Position numbers and translations under genes: made by a program. Positions 55,415 through 64,000 of a stretch of 64,000 bases of DNA are shown here, one piece after another. The stretch is from Zizania palustris. Lineage: Eukaryota > Streptophyta > Magnoliopsida > Poales > Poaceae. The DNA is taken from contig JAAALK010000283.1 of NCBI GenBank assembly GCA_019279435.1, forward strand, positions 61,858,642-61,922,641, read 5' to 3'. The notes beneath the pieces were generated by a model. The model saw only the letters and a list, made by a program, of their open reading frames with translations. It did not search any database and was not told the DNA's origin. Position 1 is the stretch's first letter, and the number at the start of each line of letters is the position of its first letter.

Positions 55415-57556
55415 ATGGTGGGGGGTTTAAAGAAATTAATAAGTGCAGTAGTAGGAAAAGGCGGTAGATCCACTCACTCTCAAGATGAGGTCGGGTCCTC
55501 ATCTAGACCTCGAGGTAGGAGAACGAAGAAGTCAGCAGTGAGAGGAAAGGCACCCGCGCCCTCGAGTGAAACTAGTCATATACCGGCATCCCGTCGCGAC
55601 GATGATTACGTGCCGGATGAGGAGGAGGAGGAGCAGGCTAGGGTGGAGGAGGAGGAGGTGGTGGGGGCAGAGGGTGGGGAGGTGGGGGCAGAGGGTGGGG
55701 AGGTTGGGGCAGAGGGAGAGGAGCAGACTACAGAAGCGACTGCAGTGTGGTTGCGTGGTCCTTCGTCACTCCCGAGGCGACCAGTGGCAGTAGATGATCG
55801 TCCTCTCATTCGACCAGATGGAAATAGGTAAGTTGTTGTACAAAATCTATAATATATTCTTTTCGTTAGTTTAATTTTTAATATATACTAATACTTTTTA
55901 ATGATATCGGGATAGGAACTGGATTATGGTTGAACGAGGAGGTCGTGAGTGCTCACGCCATGTAAACGGTATCCTCGGGCTTCTTATCAAGGAAAAGTTC
56001 CTTGGTTTGATATCTTTGGATGGGAGGACGGAGCCGGCGTACTCATGGAGGCACTATGAAAGTGCGCCGGATGCCCCTGACCGAGAAGGGAGACAATTTG
56101 CCCACCTAGCTGATCGAGTCAGGGCTGAGCTCTGGGTAAGTTTATTTTCTTAATATATGTGTCAATACTATAAACATGTGAAAACATATAACATTCTCTT
56201 TACATCTATATGCAGGATTTTTATAGATGTGATGAGGGGTATGCGGATCAGGCTGCCGCAGTTATTAATAGAGCCGCCAAGAAGCTTGTCACCGACATGC
56301 ATTATGAGGCGCGCATTCAAGCTGTTATTGACTTCTGCGCTCAGCACCGTCGAGAGACGAAGAACAAAAAGGATGCCCGGACCACCTTTCTGACACGAGA
56401 GGAATACATGATGGTAAGTGTATTCTCGTGTATCTTGTAATACTTAATATTATGTCATTAACAACTTCACTTGCATCAAATAGGTCCCTCCACAGTGGTG
56501 TGCCGCTCATCTTGAGTGTTGGGGCCAAATTGTTGATAGGTGGTGTTCTGCCGAGTGGCAGAGCAGTCACGAGGCATGCCGCCAGCGACGCCTACTCATG
56601 CCGGGGGCAGCACATCATCAAGGCTCGCTGAACCTCGACCAGTTCAGGGCGAGATGGGTATGTAGTTACATTTTCTTTTTTTTGCTTAATTGCACAATAT
56701 AACTCTAACTATCTTCTTATTTCAGTCAACGGCCAATGCGGGTCAGGAATGCTCCCAAGTCATGGCATATGCTCTGGCTCACAAAGGGAGGGCGGTTGAA
56801 GGAAATACTTACAATCCAAATGACCCCGCTGAGTCGTACACTAATCGGAATGCATATCAACGCCTCCAAGACTATTCAGAGATGGCAAGGGAAGTGCATG
56901 GCGCCGATTATGACCCAATCGCACATGACATCGATGGCGAGGTGGTCATGAGGGCTGGAGGAGGCAAGAGACATGGACGATATTTGATGGGCGACGGCGC
57001 CATTGATACCCGTAGTACCCCCTCTCTATCTGAGGTGAGAGCTCGGAGCTCGACCTCCGGTCCGGGTATACGTCCTCGCCGAGACACATCTATGGGTCTG
57101 ATTGCTGATCTACAGGTTAGTTCATTATCATCAATCATCAAACACTTCACATTGTTTGTTTGAGAACATTAACTCTGAAATAATGTTTTGTAGGCTCAAC
57201 TAAATGAAGAAAGATCACAAAGGACCGAGTGGCAGACCCAGATGGAGGCTCGGCTGCAGGCTCAGATGCAAGCTCAGATGCAAGCCGAGATGCAGACCCA
57301 GATGCAACAGTGGTTTGCGCAGATGGGTAGATCTTTCTCAGGTCATATGGGTCTGCCTGTACTTCCTCCTCAACCTCAACAATCTCCACGGACTCCACAG
57401 AGCGGCAATGTGAGTTTCTAATATTGTTATTGTCGGTTTTGTTATATACAAGTGTTTTAACTATTTTTCTTTTTTTTTCAGTTTCATCCATCGGCAGCAG
57501 GATCAAACACGCAGCCATCTCCACACACTGGTCATAGCGGTAATGATAATTTGTGA
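55415..57556 (+). CDS. Second CACTA gene, plant transposase family (Transposase_24-like), seven exons
   Basis: Exons 55415-55827, 55916-56135, 56216-56413, 56484-56657, 56726-57115, 57194-57409 and 57482-57556 join in phase to 561 aa without a stop; every intron is GT-AG. The N-terminus is basic with an acidic EEEEEQARVEEEEVV run and an 8-aa tandem repeat (GAEGGEVG-type). Next comes a region with NWIMVERGGRECSRHVNGIL and LIKEKFLGLISLDG, typical of plant Transposase_24 proteins of En/Spm elements, with KNKKDARTTFLTREEYMM. After it come a GNTYNPNDPAESYTN segment and a glutamine/methionine-rich coiled coil (EARLQAQMQAQMQAEMQTQM). Such proteins are thought to act with TNP2, probably binding the subterminal repeats. 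Unlike TNP2 it shows no lesion. Confidence 0.8.
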
Positions 57557-57865
57557 GGCGTGGTGTGAGTTGCCGTGATGAAATTGTTAGTTTACTTAAA
57601 CTTGTCACCGTTAACGCGAACTTGAACTTGTGTATCAATTTGAACTTATATTTGTGACGTGAACGTGAATTTGTGATGTGATCGTGAAATTTGTGATGTA
57701 AATGTGATTTTTGTGATGTCTATGTGATTTCTGTGAATATCTGTGATTCAATGTGAATTTTGGGGCAAATTTTGTGAATAAATGTGAATTTGTGATGAAT
57801 TTTGTGATTGAATGTGTTTTTTGGATGAAATATGCAGGAAATAAATGAAAAAAAAATTAAAAAAC

Positions 57866-58487
57866 TTTTGCCGAGTGTTACACTCGGCAAAGCCACCTGC
57901 AGTGCACAGAAACGTGCCACGTGGCACGTTTCTGTGCACTCTGGGGAAGCTTTGCCGAGTGCCTCCACGTGGCACTCGGCGAAGGGGGTATGCCGAGTGC
58001 CACGGGGGCACTCGGCGAAGCCCCCACGCGCCACGTGCCCCCCCCCCGAGCCACCTTCGCCGAGTGCCCCCCGTGGCACTCGACACACCCCCTTCGCCGA
58101 GTGCCACGTGGGGCACTCGGCAAAGCCCCCACGCGCCACGTGCCCCCCCCGAGCCACCTTCGCCGAGTGCCCCCCGTGGCACTCGGCACACCCCCTTCGC
58201 CGAGTGCCACGTGGGGCACTCGGCGAAGCCCCGTTAACGGCCACCCCGGCCGTCAACCGTGGACTTCGCCGAGTGCTATACGTGGCACTCGGCGAAGTCT
58301 ATATTGCACTCGGCAAAGACTTCGCCGAGTGCCCGATAAAAAGCACTCGGCGAACCCGCACGTCGCCGACAGGGCTAGTGCCGAGTGGGGTTCGCCGAGT
58401 GTGGCACTCGGCGAACCCTTTGCCGAGTGTATTCGGGGCTTCGCCGAGTGCCCTAGGCACTCGGCAAACCCGCACAGTCCCGTAGTG
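57866..58487. repeat. Right subterminal array and end of the CACTA element
   Basis: At least 20 (T/C)GCCGAGTGCC / GGCACTCGGC words in about 600 bp, many paired as CGCCGAGTGCCACGTGGCAC-type palindromes. Two near-identical tandem blocks lie at about 58020-58120 and 58125-58225. Frames through it are repeat artefacts. Confidence 0.9.
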
Positions 58488-58624
58488 GCGCGCACAAAAC
58501 TGGCTGATGTGCAATTGCAAAGGGGAGGAGCTGAGCGGCAGAATTTGCTTGCTATGCTCTGCTCATCACTTGAGAGTTGAGAGAGAAGAAGAGTACATGT
58601 ACAGTCGGTCCTCCTTGATAAAAG

Positions 58625-58769
58625 GGAAAATTACTCACATGCCATTATAATTTTCAGAAATTATCTATATGTCACTGTCAGTGACTGTGGTGGCCCCCAT
58701 GTGTCAGTGACACATCGATGGCATATTGGCAAACCGCAAAAATTGTAATGGCACGGAAAAAATTAACCC
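58625..58769. mobile_element. Short MULE-like MITE
   Basis: 145 bp. The ends GGAAAATTACTCACATGCCATTATAATTTTC and (reverse complement) GGTTAATTTTTTCCGTGCCATTACAATTTTT are imperfect inverted repeats of about 32 bp. The 10-bp flanks TTGATAAAAG (58615-58624) and TCGATAAAAG (58770-58779) differ at one base, fitting a Mutator-type duplication. Confidence 0.65.
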
Positions 58770-58779
58770 TCGATAAAAG

Positions 58780-59986
58780 CTGCCTGCCAACTGCATGTGC
58801 TAATCAGATTCGCGACTTTTAATTTGTCGTCCGCACCGTTTCAAAATATGTAACCACGTGATTTTTATTTTTTTTAAGCGCTGCCATATTTTTTTACTAA
58901 AACAACGCAAGTGTACGTAAAATAAATATCGGTTTAATGAGGTTCAACGCTAAAGGACAAATATTTTGATAAAACAAATAAAGTAAAGCGGGATTAAATC
59001 TAAGTTGAATGAGAAGACGTTCAGTTAGATTTATTTTATATATTATTTGTTTACCGCGTGAACTAATCACGTTAGATTTTGTTTGATTTGAATGTGTTGG
59101 TATTAGATATCACGTTATCATATTATAACATAGTAATCATCCCATTACACTCTAACCATGTCGGTATCAGATTACGTTACCAGAATATATTATACTTGAC
59201 AACCAAACATTGTAATATAAACAGAATACATTACATTTGTTAATCAAACAAATCTATTAATTTAATAATGTAATTAATTACATTACCATTTATATTACCT
59301 TAAGAAAACCAAACACCACATGAGTTTCAATTACTAAAACATAAAAATAAGGGTGTTACATATATTAGTTTCTTAATGTTTGAAATATTTTCTGATTAAG
59401 TGATGAAACTTTTTATCCTTTTACTAAGTGTTGAAACACAGTTCAATTTTTTTATTTCCTAGGACACTCTAAATATAACATTTTCTAACAATTCATTGCC
59501 TTTTACTTAGTTCTCGGATTAGCATGTTATGTCATCCGCACAATATGTTTGTTTAGGATATTAATCCCATCACGATTATAATCTAATGTTTTAACCAATA
59601 GTGTTCTAGGTAAAGACAGTGTGCACGGAGCTCCAAGGTGAAGGTACTCCGGAACCCACGCAACGTATGAAGGGTCTTGATGAATCACCTCCCCCCTTCT
59701 GTTGCGTCCTCCTTTGAAGATCCGCCACATTGTTTGATAAAATGTTTGCTTTCTAAGTATATTTAATTCATATTAGAGTTAATATTTTACCCCTATGAAG
59801 TCTTGTGTACATAGTCTATAATAACAGTTACGACTAGAGGGTAAAATAATATTACTTCATTGTACTTTGCCATGTCTTTCCTACTATAATAAGGACCTCC
59901 AAAAAATGCGATCTCTTAATACACTTCGAACGGTTATAATCCAATCCGGTTTAATATTCTTCGAACGGTTATAATTCAATTCGGAG
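58780..59986. other. Intergenic, decayed repeats
   Basis: About 59090-59330 holds GTAATNNNATTAC-like words and AACCAAAC ends, as in decayed MITEs, but I cannot fix borders. No gene is recognised. Confidence 0.35.
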
Positions 59987-59998
59987 TCCTGGACCAAC

Positions 59999-60212
59999 GC
60001 ACTGAGATCCTCTGCAGTCGACCTCACCGACTGCAGAGGGCAGTCCCCCCTCGGAGCCCTCCGATCTCAATCGGACGGCTGTGCGAGAGGGGCTTCGCGC
60101 CGGTGGGACCCACTTCGCAGGGGGCTTCGGAGAGAAAAAAGGGGGCTTCGCACCACCCGATCAAGATCGGACGGTGCGCGAGGAGCGACTGCCCTCTGCA
60201 GTCGGAACCGGT
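59999..60212. mobile_element. GC-rich small element flanked by a 12-bp direct repeat
   Basis: Flanked by TCCTGGACCAAC on both sides (59987-59998 and 60213-60224). Subterminal GACTGCAGAGGGCAGTC and its inverse lie near both ends. The interior has GATCTCAATCGGACGGC and GGGGCTTCGCGCC. A related, more decayed copy in inverse orientation is at about 61640-61870. The superfamily is uncertain (a 12-bp duplication would be unusual; Mutator-like is the best guess). Confidence 0.55.
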
Positions 60213-60224
60213 TCCTGGACCAAC

Positions 60225-61639
60225 ATCACTCCACTTCACACACAGTTAGTCCTTCGAGGCTAACGAAACGTGTTGGAGTAAAACTTCTTTACGCTAACAA
60301 TGTCAGGTATGGACATGATCTGAAAAAACATAAGAATAAAATGAAGAAAAGTCATCACTCAATGAATGACTCACAAACAACATTAAACAATTATTATATG
60401 AAAAACACAGGTAAAATTATTATATGAACATCACAAGTAAAATTATTTAGAAAGGATGAAATCAGACTAGTAGTGCATGACATCTCAAGTACAGTGGTTA
60501 TTGTGAGTCAATTGAATATGTACCATGCAGCAAGTACTGTGGTTAGAAGCTGCATACTGGTAGATTTGCATTAAATGTAGAAATATAAACAAAAATCATA
60601 ATACAAATGATAAAGAAAGTAACTTTTTGGTTAAATTAAAGAGACAATTGTATCTATACCACTATTATTTTTCTGACTTTACAAATATACCATTATTATT
60701 CGTCTATTTCGTTTTATGGGAGAGTCTCTATGGTATAATTTTAATTAAAAGTAGCCCTTAATAAAGTATCATGTACTGCATGCATTTACATAAAAATGGA
60801 AGAAAATACGAGGAGGTAATAGATCATCTTATTTAAATCTAAATAGTTTTAAATCAAAATTGTTAGATCAAAATAATAAACGGTGCACGATCATTTGGTT
60901 TAGAATTCTATGATATTACAATTTCTGCAAAGTGTGAACCAAGCCATTTTGTAAACATTTTTCAATGTCAGATCCACCTATAATGTTTCATATTTGTGTA
61001 TTAATGACCTATTGAGATGTCCATTTCTATAGTAGTGCCCTATGATGAAAAGCAATGTAATTATGTAATTACTCTCTCATTGCTCCTCTAATTCCCTAAT
61101 TACAGTATTATTAGTTTATTACACACGGTGATACAATCTATTACTCCTTAGATGAAAATATAAACAGTATATTGTTCTAACCTAGCCATAAAACAAATAT
61201 ATATGCAGTTGATAATTAGTTACAAAATTTTAACATAAAACACTCAAACTTAGATAAAATGGCGTAAAATCATGCGCACGAACAAATTTGCAGTACAAAT
61301 GAACTAAAATCTAACATTACCAAAAATTAAAATTTTAGGTTTAGCAACGTGTAATTTTTCGGTGCCTCGAAATTTTAAATTTGCAGGCGTCTAAAACCTA
61401 GAAAATGCCTGCTACTCACTAATCTCTCCGTTAAATATTAAAAGTCGTTTCATTTTTTAAAATTTTAAAGTCAAACTTCTTCAATTATTACCGATGTTAT
61501 AAAAATATATCAATAATTATAATATTAAATTATCTTCATTAAATCGATCATTACCTGTATGTTTAATTTTGCTCAGTGTTCCAGTAAAATAATTCGCTGG
61601 GAAAAAACCTAAACGCTACACCTGAACTTGAACTACTCC
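60225..61639. other. Intergenic, nothing recognised
   Basis: AT-rich DNA with short frames only. Confidence 0.4.
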
Positions 61640-61870
61640 TCCGACGTCAGGGGCTTTGATTGTTCTGCAGTCGCGATCCGCACCATTCGGCGTGGATCCG
61701 ACGGTGCGGAGACCTCCGACACTTCGGAGATGGGCCTCGCTCCGTACAGAACCCGCTACGAAGTCCCCTTCCAGCGTCCGTCGGATTGAAATTTGACGGT
61801 GCGAAAGGAGCGACTGTCCTCTACAGTCGTACCCTCTACAGTCGGTGAGACGACCGCAAAGGATCTCAAT
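61640..61870. mobile_element. Second, inverted copy of the small GC-rich element
   Basis: Shares CTGCAGTCG near the left, GATCCGACGGTGCG and GACGGTGCGAAAGGAGCGACTG inside, then CTACAGTCGGTGAG and AAGGATCTCA at the right, matching the inverse of the left end of 59999-60212. No target duplication is recognised. Confidence 0.5.
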
Positions 61871-62444
61871 TCCAGCTGAACTACATGCACTTGCCAACTT
61901 TTTCGAATAGAATAAATTGGTACCTTCCATTAGCTTCAGTAATATAACATTCAGCAATCATTGCTAATTATCCATCATGAGAGAGAACACGACAGTGATG
62001 CCATTTACAATATCAGTGTCTCACTATCTCAACATGATCAACGATCATCATTGCGTGCTTTAGCACTGAACTAGATTGGGTTCTTTAGGCTAAAGAACAT
62101 TTTCTTTCAGAGACAGTAGCAATTAACGACAGCTCGGCTTGGCTGGGCGTTTGCGTTTCATGGAAAAGTGGTCTCTCTCGCTCATCGTTTGCTCAGATCT
62201 TTCAGGCATTATGTCGTCTCTTCTTTTCCATGCGACAGAAGCTGGCGGCTGCTCGACCGAGATGCGCATGGAGCTGGTGAGCGAATGATTTTTTTTGCTG
62301 TGACGACGACGCAGCTTTACGTAAAGGCATCTGCATGCGTCTTGCTCTCAAGATCAATGACAACGATGGTTAATTGTTTTGTCATATGCAAATTTAACTT
62401 GCACAATATGCCTCACTGGTTTAGGTCTAACTAAGTAATTAGTG

Positions 62445-62975
62445 TGCGTTTGGTTCATTAGATATCCTTAGATGAGATAAGTTCATTCCATCTAATCAGC
62501 TGTTTGATTGGAGGGCGAAAGTAGATGAAATGACCAACGAGAGGAATATTTCTTCAATAGACTGGATGGAGAGATTCATGAAATTTTTCTGTTTGAGCTC
62601 ATCTAGTATTAGACGAGATAACGTGTCGTCTCCTGATTGGTTATTACACATTTATTTTTTCGTTTATAAATTCAAATGATTTTTACTCCCAAATTATTTA
62701 TCCAATTTGTGATTTAATTATATTATTGTATTGATTATAATTTAATCTATAAAATAAGATCTGATTATATTTTTATTAAAAAATATATTTGACAAGTGGG
62801 TCTCACTAAATTTAACCTTATTTCATTCAAGTTGTATACATCTAACTAAACAAAAAATTATCTCATATCATCCATCTAACCAAACATCTCGAATGTATCA
62901 TCTCATCCCTAAATTTATGGATGGGATGACCCTATCTTATCTACCCTTGCCCCCAAACCAAACGAACACACGCGT
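62445..62975. mobile_element. MITE-like element with GTTTGGTT inverted ends
   Basis: Left GTGTGCGTTTGGTTCATTAG and right (reverse complement) GTGTGTTCGTTTGGTTTGG are inverted. The interior has GATGAGATAAG and its inverse near both ends. No coding content. Target duplication unresolved. Confidence 0.5.
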
Positions 62976-63545
62976 AACTTCATCCTCATTGGACGCATTG
63001 TCTCCTGAAAAATTCAGTCCTACTGCTGTTGGTTTAGTCTGAAAATGCACTCTGAATGATGTTGATATGGTAGATTTATTATACTAGCTAAAATAAACGC
63101 ATAATTAAAGCTCCCCGTTTGCAAGGAAGCTTTTGGTCATCTAGTGGCTAGTGGCAGCTAGCTTACAAGCTCCGCTGCAGAGTGCAGCCTACCCAGCAGT
63201 CTAACAGTGTCGTATTGAATGTATCCTTTGCTTCACTTTTGCATCACTTTCCTGAAAAGAAATAGGGATACTGGTTGCTGGCCAATTGGTCCCCCTCATT
63301 TCATCATTCAGTCTCTTATCTTTCAATTCCACTCTTCTTTTGAAGGATCTTTTAATTCTACTCTCAGATCCCCGCATTCAATTTATGTTCAGATTTGTTC
63401 TTTTCTGAATAAGCTACAAGAATAGCACAGCTGCAACAATCGCAACGGAGAAATGAAGAAAGAAAGAAAGAACTCATCCAGGAACAGAAATTGCCGAGGA
63501 TTTCAGGCTTAACAAGAAAAGATTCACTCTTCTCTGAAATGGCCG
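62976..63545. other. Flank of the right-edge gene candidate
   Basis: No frame with family resemblance. Part may be the 3' UTR of the minus-strand candidate at 63546-64000. Confidence 0.35.
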
Positions 63546-64000
63546 TCAAGCCTGCGTCTTTTGCTCCGGGATGATGAACAGTTCATCGGTCTCATCTGCG
63601 GCGCAAGTGTCATTGGATGTCTCTTCCTCTTCCTCGCAGTATTCAGGGCTAGCTGCTGGTGCTGAAGCAGCTGGTAGCAGCTGCTGACCCCTTCCTGCAA
63701 AGATACAAACTTATCACTGACAACTGAGTGACTGACAAGGTTGCAAATTACAAGATCTTTCAATTGATCGTCATAGGTTGGTCAGCCAGTTACCTACCTC
63801 CGTCAGGCCAATGCACCATGAGGCAGCCGTTTCAGGGCTGACGCCGCTGGTGCAAGACATGGCTGCAGGCTCCTCATTTACTGCGAATAGCACCGCCGCT
63901 GCCGCCATTGATGAGGCGCCGTGGTTCAGGGACTCCATCTCTGTTCCATCACAAGAAGATTCTTGGGTTATCCAGCAGCAGCACGGATGCATCAATTCAA
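63546..64000 (-). CDS. Possible 3' end of a host gene, product unknown (partial)
   Basis: I do not recognise this protein. An open minus-strand piece enters from the right edge (QESSCDGTEMESLNHGASSM, then SCTSGVSPETAASWCIGLTE). Two donors overlap: GTAGGT (exon ends 63798) and GTAACT (exon ends 63794). A TTGCAG acceptor lies at 63695-63697. Using the GTAACT donor, the next exon (63694-63546) reads RGQQLLPAASAPAASPEYCE, then an acidic run and ADETDELFIIPEQKTQA, then TGA. The acidic, low-repeat tail and paired splice sites make it look genic rather than transposon-derived. The other donor gives a basic tail (ARKRKRHPMTLAPQ). No family can be assigned without the rest of the gene. Confidence 0.4.

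Larger units (their letters stand above)
48027..58487 (+). mobile_element. CACTA (En/Spm) DNA transposon
   Basis: 10,461 bp from CACTACCGG (48027) to the inverted CACTACGGG (ends 58487), with a 3-bp GCG duplication (48024-48026 and 58488-58490). Both ends carry arrays of TTTGCCGAGTGCC in direct and inverted orientation, the transposase binding sites of this family. On the plus strand it carries a TNP2-like transposase gene (51771-55310) and a second seven-exon gene (55415-57556). It also has a tandem duplication (48348-50112), a proline-coding GC island (50260-50580) and a long foldback (51475-51668). The transposase has two lesions, so the copy may depend on others to move. Confidence 0.93.

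Noticed and set aside
57720..58580. Frames up to 219 codons at the CACTA right end
   Set aside because: They run through inverted GCCGAGTGCC arrays and are open on both strands because of the repeats.

Overview
The window is plant nuclear DNA, almost certainly from a grass. The signs are spliced genes with GT-AG introns, TTTGCCGAGTGCC subterminal repeats typical of grass CACTA elements, Tat- and Tekay-type Gypsy retrotransposons, many small Tourist/Harbinger-like MITEs with TTA or TAA target duplications, and a PADRE/DUF4228 gene. I cannot name the species. There are no bacterial operons, no CRISPR array, and I saw no rRNA or tRNA gene.

Most of the window is layered transposable elements, and many boundaries can be fixed by target-site duplications (TSDs). 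Positions 905-24881 are one old Gypsy element of Tat type, minus strand, TSD AGATC. It has degraded gag, protease, RT, two RNase H domains and integrase. Two later insertions split it: a solo LTR (5822-7684, TSD CCCTC) and a complete 12.2 kb Tekay-type chromovirus (10930-23110, TSD GTGGC). The chromovirus keeps an iMet-type PBS, a PPT, near-identical 3.2 kb LTRs, one gag-pol frame broken only by in-frame stops, and an extra ORF before gag. From 25860 to 31655 lie a dispersed repeat, an internally deleted Tat element (27554-30255, TSD AAGAC) and a related LTR in inverted orientation (30528-31655). Next come a MITE with an internal 42-bp minisatellite and a 4.2 kb PIF/Harbinger transposon (32680-36879, TSD TTA). 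That transposon has a DDE transposase, nearly intact, and a two-exon Myb/SANT-like partner gene. Positions 36883-43980 hold repeat remnants and MITEs.

The one clear, complete host gene is at 43991-45394: two exons, 190 aa, PADRE/DUF4228. Further MITEs follow, then a 10.5 kb CACTA (En/Spm) transposon (48027-58487, TSD GCG). It carries a TNP2-like transposase gene with one nonsense codon and one frameshift, and an apparently intact seven-exon second gene (561 aa). Positions 58488-64000 hold small MITE-like elements and, at the right edge, a possible 3' end of a minus-strand host gene.

The most interesting signal is a long foldback at 51475-51668, just upstream of the CACTA transposase. It has 88 uninterrupted paired positions and an 18-nt loop. 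Eleven of its 14 arm differences are G:U-compatible in the sense (plus-strand) transcript. That suggests selection on an RNA hairpin, possibly a small-RNA source. A second pattern crosses element families: six of the seven nonsense codons I placed in otherwise readable transposon genes are TAG, as expected from deamination of CHG-methylated CAG.
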